From the NCBI GenBank assembly GCA_026770575.1, contig MU657174.1:279595-308949 (forward strand): DNA of 29,355 nucleotides, in the 5' to 3' direction. The notes under the pieces are model-generated. The model had not been told where the DNA came from and ran no database searches. It saw only the letters and a program-made list of their open reading frames with translations. The translations under genes were made by a program, and so were the position numbers. The stretch is from Pelagophyceae sp. CCMP2097. Lineage: Eukaryota; Sar; Pelagophyceae. Every line of letters begins with the position of its first letter. The first letter of the stretch is position 1. Shown here piece by piece: positions 9,219-18,113 of the stretch.

Positions 9219-10819
9219 TCATCTCCGGCCCCGGTCGTCGGAGTCGGAGCGTCCGCGGCGCGCGGGCTTGTACGGCGACGGCGACCGTTCGCGCCGTGAG
9301 CGGCCGCGGCTCGAGTCGCGCCGTCGTCGGTCGTCGTTTCGGCGGCCGTCCCTGCTCTCGGACCGCGACGGCCGTCGGTCCGGGCTCTCGCGCTTTCGCG
9401 CGTCCTTTTTGTGCGCTTTTTTCTTCGCCTTTTTCTTTTTGCTCCGCCGAGACCGCCTTCGAGACGACCCCGAAGAGCTCGAGGAGCTGCTCGACTCCGC
9501 GCTCGAGTCGCGGCGCTTGGAGACGCCCCAGGCCTTGCCCGCCGCTTTCCCTTGAAGCGCGTTGTGGAGCGTCTCCGCGCGCGCCCGCTGCTGCGCCGGG
9601 TTCAGCGCCTCAGCGGCCGCGCCGTCGCCGTCGCCGCCCGCCGCCGTCTGCTTCTGCTTCTGCAGCGCAGCCAGCACCGCGGGGGAAGTGATGCCTGGCA
9701 GGGTGGCGTGACCAGTCCACCAAAGGCACTCCCGTTCTTGGCACGGCCAGGGTCGTCCTCCCTTTGACATCGAGCCTCCGCTCCGTCATTCCTTGCTGCG
9801 AGGGTCCAGGTTTCCAATCCCGACGCGGCGCGATGCTCGCGAGCGCGGTGATTTGCCCTGGTGCCATGGCCAGGCCCCCAGCGGCGGCGCCAAGGTCCGG
9901 CATCACGTCGCCGCCCATGGGCTTCACCAGCGCCTTTGTCACGCGCAGGCGCGCGCCGCAGACCTCCGTGCCATCCCTAGACGTCCGCCGTCGACGAGGC
10001 CGAATAGGGATGCACGAGTCCGTCCCCGCGCTCACATGTCGACTGCGGCGTTTGCGGATTCGACCTTGTCGAACTCGACGAACCCAAACGTGCCGACGCC
10101 TGCTTTCAGAGTGAGCGAACGCGTCGCAACGCACGAGAGACGCGCCGAGCACGCGGACGTCCATGATTCGTCCGATGCAGCCGAAGATTTGCTTGAGGAC
10201 GTCAGTGGTCACGTGCGCGTTCAAGTTCGAGACCTGGCGTCGCGTCTTCCGCGCAATACGAGCAGCGTCGGGCGTCGATCGAGCCTCTGTGATGCCGGTC
10301 GCGCCTCCACCGGTCACGCCTCCACCGGTCACGCCTCCACCGTCGAGAGGATCCGGGTTTCCTGACGCCGGCGCGGTTCAAGACGTGGATCGTCCGCGCT
10401 TCGCGGTCCGTGTGCGACGCCACGCCGCCCGCGGCCCCAACGCCGCCCGGCGCCTCTGCGCGGAAGCGCTGGATGATGCCCACGAGGAAGCCGGACTTGT
10501 TCCCTACGTACAAGGCTTTCGTCGGCGGCTCCCCGTTGCAAACAGTCTACGCACGGATCTGGAAGAGGTTGGAGCTGAGAAATCGGTCTATGACGACGAG
10601 TCCCGAGGCGTGGTCCATGGCTGCGAGGTCGTTGACGACCTTGGGGTCGAGATCCTACGCGCCAGAGTGCCGAATCGTGCGACTGTATCGCAACGGTTAT
10701 GCAGCAATCGTAAGTGACACGCACCGTCGGCCCGAGCGAGCCGTTGGCGACCGTGGAGCGCAGCCGCTCCTGGACCGCCGCAGGCAGCGAGCCGAGGAGG
10801 CCCGGGAGGATGGCACCAG
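9219..10819 (-). CDS. RNA-binding protein: hnRNP-type acidic domain, RRM and RS-rich tail (5' end and one joint unresolved)
   Basis: Exons I can place: about 10819-10725, 10654-10555, 10515 to an uncertain end, an RNP2 exon ending near 10131, 10099-10036, 9976-9825 and 9694-9219 (stop). The first exons encode an all-helical domain like the acidic (AcD/NURR) domain of hnRNP R/Q: LPGLLGSLPAAVQERL, VVNDLAAMDHASGL, then GNKSGFLVGIIQRFR, matching the family's NKSAFLCGVMKTYR. Next is one RRM, with VSNLNAHVTTDVLKQIFG, RNP1 as GTFGFVEF and a final LRVTKALV strand. The C-terminus is an RS/KK-rich tail with Ser runs (9219-9520), typical of splicing factors. A Gly-Val-Thr linker is coded by a 15-bp repeat at 10302-10345. 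It is probably a nuclear pre-mRNA splicing or RNP factor. The initiator ATG was not found; a TAG lies in frame just before 10819. Confidence 0.65.
10302..10345. repeat. 15-bp tandem repeat in the linker of the RNA-binding protein
   Basis: About three copies of CGCCTCCACCGGTCA in tandem, coding a Thr-Gly-Gly-Gly-Val type repeat on the minus strand in the frame used by the RRM exon. It obscures the exon joint between the acidic domain and the RRM. Confidence 0.8.
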
Positions 10820-11073
10820 TCTATGTTGGACAAACGTTTGACGCGCGTCGAGCGTGTGCGGCGCTTCGATGCACGCGCGGACGGCGCACCTGGTACGACA
10901 TGGTCGGCGGGCGAGCGCGAGCGTCGCACAGAGCCCTTCGCTCAAAAGAGGGCCGTTGAGCCCAGCCGAAAAGCGACAAGCTCGTCAAGTGTACTTGGCG
11001 GACGATGCCCGCCGGCTCTCGGGTATAATTTGAGCCGGCCGACGACCGCAGCCGGCCGCAATCTCCGGGCCGC

Positions 11074-12798
11074 ATGATCGAGGAGATGGCGCGAGGCGAC
11101 GGCGCGCCGAGCGCCGAGGCGACGGAGCCCGCCGCTGCGGCGGCCACGGCGAACGGCGCCGCCGCTGCGACGGAGCCCGGCGCTGCGGCGGAGCCCGGCG
11201 CTGCCGCGAGCACTTCGAACGGCGACGCCGCTGCGACGGAGCCCGCCGCGGCGACGCCCGCCGCGTCGCTCGACGGCTCGGACGCGGACACCGCTCTCGA
11301 GGTCACGGACGAGTCCGAGGCCGAGGCGCAGGTTTCAATGCTCGCGCTCGCGCTGGACAAGAAGACTGCCGGCAACGAATCGCTCAAGGTCGGCGACAAC
11401 GACGCCGCCGTCGCGCGCTACGCCGAGGGCCTCGCCATCGTCGACGACTGGAAGGCGGCGGTGGCGAAGAAGGTCAAGGCCAAGGATTCTGATTCGGACG
11501 ACGAGGAAGCAAAGCCTGCCAAGTGCGTCGACGTCGACGACTTGACAGTCTCTCTCCATTTGAATTCGGCCATGGCTCTCTGCAAGGCCTCCAAATGGGA
11601 CGCCGCTTCGGGCCACGCTTCCACCGCGCTGGCATTGCAGCCGGACAACGTCAAGGCTTTGTACCGGCGCGGCTTGTGCCGGTCCAGGCTCGACCAGTTG
11701 GAGGGCGCCTGCGCCGATCTGGCAAAGGCGATCAAGGCAGACTCGAAGAATAAAGACGCCAAGCGCGAGCTCGCTTTAATCAAGGACCGCGTCTTGGCCA
11801 AACGCGCCTTGGAGAAGAAGCAGTTCAGCGGGGCTTTAGCAAAGGCCTCGAGCAAGGGTCTGTACTCAGATCGAGAGGGCGAACGGGCTAAAAAACTCGT
11901 CGAGGAGCAGGCAGTGAAAGCGGCCAAGCGGCTGAGATTCGACGCCTCCAACTTGAAGCTTCTCGCCGAGGAGAAGGAGGCTTTGACGTTTGAAGACTGG
12001 GAAAAGGCAGACACGGCTGCCGCGACGGCAAAGGCCGCAGCTTTAAAAAGTGACCGCGACGCTTCCGAGAAACTGCGCGACGCTGCTCGGCACTCGGCGC
12101 GCATCGCGTCTGGCGCGAGCGCGGTGGTGCGCGTCGACGACGATAAGGACCTTGGCCTCTGCCGCGGCTACAAGGTCTTAGCCGACGGCCGCAAGACGTC
12201 TTACTTTACAAACGTGCCCGACGAAGAGACGGCAAAGCTCTTAAATGCCGTGCAGGCGCCAAAGCCCATCGTGACGGACGAATCGGCCGCCGCCGAGGCC
12301 GGCGGGTCCGCTTGGAACGCTGCTGGGACGACTTTTGAAGAGTGTGACCAAACGAAATGGGTCGACGTCGCGCTCCGCCAACACCTCGGCAAGATCTTCT
12401 TCTCGCCCGCCGAAGCCGCGCCCGCCGACGGTGATTCGCCGGTGGACGACTCGCCGCTGACTGCGAAGATGACAAAGATTAAGAAGCTCTCCGGAGAGGC
12501 GAGCATCGTCGTCGCGCGCGGCAAGCGGCGCTACATCTTCGACTACGCCGCCGCGCTGGAGTGGCAGCTCACGCTCGGGGCCACGACGATCAAAGGGTCG
12601 CTTTCGCTGCCAGAGTTGTCCTCGGAAGTGACCTCTGGCAAGTACGAACAGACTCTTTCAAGGCGATCCTCCGAGACGGCGGCGCTCGATTCGGCGCAGG
12701 CGCTGCGCGTCGACGCCGCGCTCGTTGAACTCCAGAGGCTGACGGACGCCGCCGTCAACGCGTTCGTCGCGGAGTTCCAAAGTCGTACCATTCGCTAG
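11074..12798 (+). CDS. TPR co-chaperone fused to an Aha1 N-terminal domain (Hsp90 activator type)
   Basis: Single exon, 574 residues. Residues 1-85 are an Ala/Thr/Glu low-complexity leader; a second ATG at 11089 is equally possible as start. Residues 92-235 form a TPR domain of the Hsp70/Hsp90 type. It carries the carboxylate-clamp positions KKTAGN, LHLNSAMALCK and NVKALYRRG, which bind the EEVD tail of Hsp90 or Hsp70. A Lys/Ala-rich helical linker and a short segment (GYKVLADGRKTSYF, 365-378) follow. Residues 412-520 match Aha1_N, the domain that binds the Hsp90 middle segment and stimulates its ATPase: WNAAGTTFEECDQTKW, then GEASIVVARGKRRYIFDY and KGSLSLPELS. The usual Aha1 C-terminal domain is absent. 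It is a cytosolic Hsp90 cofactor by inference. It is unusual here in having no intron. Confidence 0.85.
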   Translation: MIEEMARGDGAPSAEATEPAAAAATANGAAAATEPGAAAEPGAAASTSNGDAAATEPAAATPAASLDGSDADTALEVTDESEAEAQVSMLALALDKKTAGNESLKVGDNDAAVARYAEGLAIVDDWKAAVAKKVKAKDSDSDDEEAKPAKCVDVDDLTVSLHLNSAMALCKASKWDAASGHASTALALQPDNVKALYRRGLCRSRLDQLEGACADLAKAIKADSKNKDAKRELALIKDRVLAKRALEKKQFSGALAKASSKGLYSDREGERAKKLVEEQAVKAAKRLRFDASNLKLLAEEKEALTFEDWEKADTAAATAKAAALKSDRDASEKLRDAARHSARIASGASAVVRVDDDKDLGLCRGYKVLADGRKTSYFTNVPDEETAKLLNAVQAPKPIVTDESAAAEAGGSAWNAAGTTFEECDQTKWVDVALRQHLGKIFFSPAEAAPADGDSPVDDSPLTAKMTKIKKLSGEASIVVARGKRRYIFDYAAALEWQLTLGATTIKGSLSLPELSSEVTSGKYEQTLSRRSSETAALDSAQALRVDAALVELQRLTDAAVNAFVAEFQSRTIR

Positions 12799-12962
12799 CG
12801 CCCGGGGGGCGACTCCGCGCCGGGCAGGCGCAGCCACAAAGCGCCGCCACGCAGAATTTCATCCCAAGTAAGGAAAATGTAATCCTATGCCACGGGGCCC
12901 GCAAACGTCGACAGCGGAATCGGCGCGAACTTGAGTTATCCGGGCCCGGGGTCTTGTGGTGG

Positions 12963-14246
12963 TCATCGTCCTTTATCATCGGCAGGAGACGGTGGTCGCG
13001 GGCCAACCGGAGGAGCGGCGGGCGATTCGACTGCTGTGCGAGCGGCAGACGAGTCGACTGCCTTACGCTGCGCGAGCCAGGCCTGCCTCGCATCGCGCTC
13101 CTTGAGTTGTTGCAGTTGAGACCGTCGCTGCTCAAAGGCCTTGAGCGAGACGAACGAGCCCGTCTCAGGGTCAAATCTCGCCGTGATATCCAGCGTCGAG
13201 TAGTCGGCGTCGTCAAACAAAGGCGCGTCATCCGGCTCGACGCCGCACGATTTGCCGCGGAGTTTGGTGAGCCATTCGCCGACGGCCGCGGCGATCGAGC
13301 CACCTCGTTGCCAGAGCGAATTTGTCGCTTCGCGTTCGACGCACTGCGCCTCGTTTTCGGCTTCGTCGAGCATGCGGTCCTCGAGGGACTCATGCAGTTC
13401 GTCTTGGAAATAGTCATCTACGGCGTCCGCGGCCGCGCACGACGGCGCAACGCGGCTCAAACGTTTGTACGCGGCATTCTCCGGCAGCGCCGCAGAGTCG
13501 ACGCGATAAACGACGCTCGTCGTGAAGCCGCGCGCGACGTCGTAGCGGAGAAAAGATTCGGGCATAACGCACACCTTGTTGCCCCCGACGAGCGAGGCCA
13601 GCCGCGCAGCCGCAAAGAGGCGCCAACCTCGCCACGACCCGAAAGCGTCGAGCCACAATAGAGCGTCGGTGATAAGCGCGCCCAGCACCTCGACCTCGAC
13701 GGCGCGCGTCCAGTCCACCCCGCCGCCGGAGCTTACGACGTCGAGCGCTCGTTTCAGGACGCCGTGCCGCGGCCTTGCGGCGACGAGCCACCGCGCCACG
13801 TGTTCGTCCTCGAGGCCGACGACGAGGCCGCAGCGCTGCGGGAGCCACGCCTCGAGCGGCTGACGCAGCGCAACGTCGACGTCCGTCGCGACGCCACCGT
13901 GGACGTAGAGCGCCGCGGCGCGCCACACGTCTGGTCGCGAGACGGGCGGGAGGCGGTCGTACGCCGCGCACAGCTTCGGGAACGCCTCGGTCAGCACGGT
14001 GTCGGAGCAGACGAAGCTTCGCGCTTGGGTGTCGTTGGCATGGCGGTAGTCGACCGCGGGCGACAGCGCCTCCCACGTCGCCGCGAGCATGACGACGCGC
14101 CGCGACAGCAATGAAAAGTCCGAGGCGATGGACGTCCGGTGGACCACGCGCGGGATCGACGCCGCGACGCAGTCAGGCCCGTCGCTCGGCGATGCAGAGG
14201 CGAAGAGACCCAAGAGGAGGCAAGCTCCGCACGAGGACCGCCCCAT
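12963..14246 (-). CDS. GT32-type glycosyltransferase (OCH1-like fold), secretory
   Basis: Single exon, 427 residues. A hydrophobic N-terminus (residues 5-18) is a signal peptide or anchor. IPRVVHRT (31-38) is the opening strand typical of the Gly_transf_sug / GT32 family, and RPDVWRAAALYVHGGVATDVDV (104-125) is its hallmark: the sugar-nucleotide and metal-binding DxD appears here as DVD at 122-124. The catalytic core ends near residue 260. The rest is a charged region with Glu-rich and Gln/Arg-rich helices (about 345-395) and a Pro-rich tail. Family members transfer mannose or other sugars to glycans in the Golgi. Donor and acceptor cannot be read from sequence. The start is 160 bp from the divergent methyltransferase start. 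Confidence 0.8.
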   Translation of the reverse strand: MGRSSCGACLLLGLFASASPSDGPDCVAASIPRVVHRTSIASDFSLLSRRVVMLAATWEALSPAVDYRHANDTQARSFVCSDTVLTEAFPKLCAAYDRLPPVSRPDVWRAAALYVHGGVATDVDVALRQPLEAWLPQRCGLVVGLEDEHVARWLVAARPRHGVLKRALDVVSSGGGVDWTRAVEVEVLGALITDALLWLDAFGSWRGWRLFAAARLASLVGGNKVCVMPESFLRYDVARGFTTSVVYRVDSAALPENAAYKRLSRVAPSCAAADAVDDYFQDELHESLEDRMLDEAENEAQCVEREATNSLWQRGGSIAAAVGEWLTKLRGKSCGVEPDDAPLFDDADYSTLDITARFDPETGSFVSLKAFEQRRSQLQQLKERDARQAWLAQRKAVDSSAARTAVESPAAPPVGPRPPSPADDKGR

Positions 14247-14405
14247 ACTCGTCGCGCGCTTGCTTGGCGCGTCTCGAGCGCGACCGTGACGCCGCCGTGT
14301 GAATAATCAAAACTCGCCAAAACTTCAGCGTCTTTTAAAACGCTTTTCGGTGACCAGGGCGACCGCGGACGGCCTGTCTGCCACCTTGAGGACACAGCGT
14401 CGACG
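14247..14405. promoter_or_regulatory. Divergent promoter between GT32 and methyltransferase genes
   Basis: 159 bp between the two start codons, with a short AT-richer core (14300-14345, including TTTTAAAACGCTTTT). Both transcripts must start here. No specific factor site is recognised. Confidence 0.45.
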
Positions 14406-15197
14406 ATGGACCGGCGCACCGTCGTCGGCGTGGTGGCCGCGGCCGGGGCGGCGTTTTTGCTGCTCCGCCGGCGCCGGCCGGCCGACGACGCGGGAACCTG
14501 CGCCCTCGTGCGCGCGGAGTACGACGCCGCCGCGGCGGCCTACGACGCGCGGTGGCGCGCCTACACCACCCACACCGTCGCCGCCTTCCTATCGCGCTGC
14601 GGCGGCCGCGCGCTCGAGGGCGGAAGCGTCCTCGACGTCGGCTGCGGCACCGGCGCTTTGCTCCTCGCTTTAGCCGAGAAATGCCCAAACGCAAATCTCA
14701 CGGGCGTCGACCTTTCAGAGGGCATGCTCCGCGTCGCGCGCTCGAAGTGCGACGCCGCGCTCGCGAAGCGGTGCACGTTCCTACTCGGCGCCGCCGAGGC
14801 CCTGCCTTTGGAAGACGGCTGCGTCGACTGTGTCGTCACGTCGTCGTCCTTTCACTTCTGGGGCGACGTTTTGGGGGGCCTCGCCGAGGTGCGCCGCGTG
14901 CTGAAGCCCGGCGGCGCTTTACTCATTTTAGACTGGGCCGACGACTACGCCTCCTGCAAGATGTGCTCCTGGTACCTCTGGGCCCTCGGCTACGAGCACC
15001 ACAAGATCTACAATGCCGCAGAGGCCGAGGCGCTCAGCGCTGCAGCCGGGTTTGAAATCGAGGCGCAAACGGACCTCTTCCAGCTCGACCTCATAGCCTT
15101 TGACGCGTCCTTTTTACGAGTCTTCAGAATGAAATGGGGCTGCATGCTGCTGCACATGGCCAAGCCCGCGCAAGTGCATACGTTTGGTGCCCTTTGA
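14406..15197 (+). CDS. Membrane-anchored class I SAM-dependent methyltransferase
   Basis: 263 residues in one open frame. Residues 5-20 are hydrophobic and followed by RRRRR, a signal anchor. The Rossmann methyltransferase domain is complete: motif I VLDVGCGTG (75-83), acidic loop GVDLSEGM (100-107), motif II region AEALPLEDGCVDCVV and motif III as VLKPGGALLILDW. This resembles the Methyltransf_11 / ubiquinone-menaquinone type that methylates small molecules. The conserved end of the family is reached at KWGCMLLHMAKPA. The last eight codons may not be native, because GCAAGT at about 15169 would make a good GC-type donor, but no acceptor or following exon is evident. Its stop lies 75 bp from the convergent cyclophilin gene. 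The substrate is unknown. Confidence 0.82.
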   Translation: MDRRTVVGVVAAAGAAFLLLRRRRPADDAGTCALVRAEYDAAAAAYDARWRAYTTHTVAAFLSRCGGRALEGGSVLDVGCGTGALLLALAEKCPNANLTGVDLSEGMLRVARSKCDAALAKRCTFLLGAAEALPLEDGCVDCVVTSSSFHFWGDVLGGLAEVRRVLKPGGALLILDWADDYASCKMCSWYLWALGYEHHKIYNAAEAEALSAAAGFEIEAQTDLFQLDLIAFDASFLRVFRMKWGCMLLHMAKPAQVHTFGAL

Positions 15198-15271
15198 CGC
15201 TCTTCGGTCTTTTGCCACCCTGGCAAAGGGAAGGATCCGCCCGAGCCCCGTTGGTCGAGACATTCGAATGC

Positions 15272-16280
15272 TTACGCGAGCTGGCCGCACTCGACGATGG
15301 TGACAAACTCTTTGGGCTTGCCGTCTGCGCCGCCGAGCAGCTCCACCTGCTTGAGGACGTCCATACCTCTGATAATGGACCCAAAGACGCAGTGCTTGCC
15401 TAAAGCGGTCCTTTAGAGAGCACGCGTCTCAAGGGGCACGCATTGCGTCGAGACCCCGCGCACCGTCGAGCCACGGCACCGCGGTCGTACAGAAGAAGAA
15501 CTGGCTCCCGTTGGAGTCCGGCCCCGAGTTGGCCCTGGCGCGGCGCGTCAGACGCGCAAACCTGGCAGCATTTGCCACCCGTCGTTTGCGCGCGAGCGTG
15601 TGCTACTCACATGCTGAGCACGCCTGCTGCGTCGTGCTTCAGCGTAAAGTTCTCATCGCTGTGCGAGGGCGTTTTCGGCAGCGTTCCAAGGGCCGCGGAA
15701 GAGACGAAAGAGGGGGCGCACCAGAACTTGGTGCCGTGTATGCTCTCACCTAAATCCGCCTCTGGGAACGCCGCGTGGACGACGCCGGCGTCGTGCGACG
15801 CACCGCCGGTGCCGTCGTTCCGGGTGAAGTCGCCGCCTTGGATACAAAAGTCGCTTTGTATCCGATGGAGCCTAACGTTGGACCATAAAGGATCCGTCGC
15901 AACCCCGAAAACACCAACACGGCGCACCTCGAGCCCTTGTAGTGCAGCGCCTACGCGCACTAGGCGTCGTCGCAGAGTAGGGAACCCGCAAGCCGTGCGC
16001 TTCGACGCACCTGGCCGCATCGGCCCGCGCCCTTCTCGCCGGTGCAGAGGCAGCGGAAGTTCTCCGCCGTGACCGGGCAGACGTCGGCCCGCAGCTCGAT
16101 GACGATGCGCCCGAGGGGCCGCCCCGCGGCCTGGTGAGGGTAGCGATCGGGGATTCTGCGCAGTCGGAAATGCGGCAAACGCACGCTGAGCTCGAGGAAG
16201 ACGACGGGCCTCGCGGCCCCCGAGTTGGGCTTGCTGTCGCCGCGGTGCAGGAAGAGCGCCTCCTCGGCCAGGGTCTTCAT
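15272..16280 (-). CDS. Cyclophilin-type peptidyl-prolyl isomerase, eight exons
   Basis: Exons 16280-16185, 16130-16011, 15950-15928, 15871-15804, 15749-15722, 15658-15611, 15534-15464 and 15399-15272 give 193 residues with all phases consistent. The cyclophilin core is complete: [15 protein letters not shown], then [22 protein letters not shown] holding the catalytic Arg, Phe and Gln; QFFFCT with the pocket Phe; and PWLDGKHCVFG with the Trp that confers cyclosporin binding and the active-site His. Met61 of CypA is Cys here. The catalytic set is intact, so prolyl isomerase activity is expected. The N-terminal 25 residues before PVVFLEL are an extension without a clear signal. Exons 3 and 5 are only 23 and 28 nt. 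Intron 1 (54 nt) is a multiple of three without a stop, so its retention would add 18 residues. Confidence 0.93.
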
Positions 16281-16386
16281 CGTTTGAACGGGCTTCGAAA
16301 GTGATCGCCGAAAAGGGGATTTCTTTGGAGTTTGAACTGAGGTGGCTTGAGCCCATCGCGAATTTCCGCTTCCGACTGCATCCAAT
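16281..16386. promoter_or_regulatory. Very short divergent promoter, cyclophilin / RRM protein
   Basis: Only 106 bp separate the two start codons. The segment carries two TTTGAA-type words (16283-16288 and 16331-16336). Both genes must share regulatory sequence or overlap their 5' UTRs. No named element is recognised. Confidence 0.5.
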
Positions 16387-17525
16387 ATGGTCCGCTCGAT
16401 GCTCCTCCCGCTCGCCTGCCTCGTCTCGGCGGCGGCGTACCAGGCGCGCGTGCCCGTGGCGCGGAGAATGTCGCCTTTGAAGGCTCAGACGAAGCTGGAC
16501 ATGAATGACCCTGCGGTGAACAAGGAATTCACTAAGGTCCAAAAGATGTCCATCGCGTCGGTGAGCCGCCGCAAAAGGGGCCTTTGAGAGCGCCGGGACG
16601 TTCCCGACACCATGTGCAACGCTATAGGCTTCTTACGAGCTTGACACGCTCGGCATCCCCGTGCCGCCGTGACGACCCGCGTCGCTTCCTCAGGCCCTCG
16701 TGGGAGCCCGATGAAACGTGCGACGCCCCCCTTGCGCAGGCTGACGTCGGACATGGACATCCAGCTGATGCTCATGGAGGCCCGCGTTCGCCTCGGGCAG
16801 ACGACGATTCAGACGAACAAGAACGCCCCCTCCAAGAGTGAGCCTTTGGGACAGGGTGCAACGAGGCATCGGGGACGTGCCGGGGCAACGAGGCCCCGTT
16901 GTCGAACCTTTCACGAATGTAGCGGCGTCCGTCTACGAGAAGGTTTGCTTTGAGAAGCCCAAGATCCGCTCGTTCGCCGACTCGCTGTATGACAAGGGCG
17001 ACATCAACGCCTACAACACGTTCGTCGAGCAAGCCGCCGCGCCGCACTGAAAACGAACCGAACATAGAGACGGCCCTCCCAGATGCCTCTACGGACCTTT
17101 TGACGGGAAACGCTCGAATGGTTCTCCACGGACCCTACAATGCGGCCCCTCGAAGCCTTTCAGCGGACCTTCCACGCAGGTATATCAACACTCCCGAGAT
17201 GGCCAAGTCGCGGTACGGCGACGTCCCGATGTACAACGACCTGATGGACAAGGCGGACGCGATGCTCTCCGCGCCGGCGTTCACTTCCAACAAGCTCGAC
17301 TTTACCGGCTTCCCCGCGGCCATGGGCCAGGACATGATCAAGATGTCCTTTGAGGAGTTCGGCCCGCTCAAGTCCTTCGTCGTCTCCAACGGCGACGACA
17401 TGGACGCCGAGGGGTTTAACGGGCAGGTCGAATACGAAGACGTCAACGCGGCAAAGGCCGCCGTCGCGCGCTACGACGGCGCCGACATGGGCATGGGTGA
17501 CAACCTCGCGCTTAACTACGTCTAA
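16387..17525 (+). CDS. Signal-peptide protein with a C-terminal RRM-like domain (possibly plastid)
   Basis: Five exons, 16387-16560, 16628-16668, 16740-16837, 16923-17028 and 17180-17525, give 254 residues with consistent phases. Intron 4 (17029-17179, 151 nt) is GC-AG with donor GCAAGC. Residues 1-17 are a signal peptide ([12 protein letters not shown]) followed by [10 protein letters not shown], a basic stretch with an aromatic at the likely cleavage site, compatible with the plastid bipartite signal although Tyr is weaker than Phe. The middle (about 60-150) is helical and unrecognised. The C-terminal 70 residues look like an [34 protein letters not shown] for the RNP1 strand and following helix, and a last NLALNYV strand. 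Plastid RNA binding is an inference; an ER location is the alternative. Confidence 0.68.
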
Positions 17526-18113
17526 GGCGCCGCAGTTTAATTCCCTAATCTTGAGGCCTTTGACGAGGGACCCGACGCGGACTTGGGGTTCCGACAGAAT
17601 CCGACCCATCTCCGCTCTCATCCGCGGACTTGGGGTTCCGACAGAATCCGATCCATCTCCGCTCGGATGAGAGCCGAGGACGATCCTGTGGTGGCGTGGC
17701 GTTCTGCCTTCGTCTCTACGCCCGAATGCAGCGAGTGGGGACGTACCCGGCAGCGAGGCAGAACGGTCGAAGCCCTTCGGGGTGGATGACCAGTCGCTCC
17801 TGCGCAGGCCCCCTCGACTGCACGTGGCTCCCGGGACGCCTGCCTCTCCCCGGGATATTAAATCAAACCCTCACGCCTCACACCCGGTCTCTGAACAGAG
17901 GCCCGCATCGAAAATGCTCACAGGGCATTTCCTCTCGGTTCCATGAGAGCCAAGGCGACGGACGGACCTTTGCCGGCGTTCGACCTTCTTCTCTCGGAGT
18001 GATACTGCGGCTCAATATCTGTCTCTGCTCGTCCACTCCACGCGTGGTATAGAGCCCCCCACATGCTTCCCTTGTGTCCTCGGCTTAGGGGTGACTCATC
18101 TTTACGAGACGAT
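17526..18113. other. 588-bp spacer between convergent genes
   Basis: This is the 3' flank of the RRM gene and of the eL6 gene. Open frames here lack domains. It holds the 47-bp tandem duplication and 11-bp inverted repeat at 17577-17674; the rest shows no feature I can name. Confidence 0.5.
17577..17674. repeat. 47-bp tandem duplication ending in an inverted repeat
   Basis: Two copies start at 17577 and 17624 and share about 40 nt (GCGGACTTGGGGTTCCGACA at the left of each) with a single C/T change near the middle. The end of copy 1 carries GCTCTCATCCG (17613-17623) and its exact reverse complement CGGATGAGAGC closes copy 2 (17663-17673), so the second copy lies in the loop of a potential 11-bp hairpin. 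It is located 50 bp past the RRM gene stop. Confidence 0.8.

Noticed and set aside
10202..10513. Arg/Trp-rich repeat (RWRRD) frame as a basic RNA-binding motif
   Set aside because: It is one of three frames through the 15-bp tandem repeat; the frame consistent with the RRM exon gives Gly-Val-Thr repeats instead.
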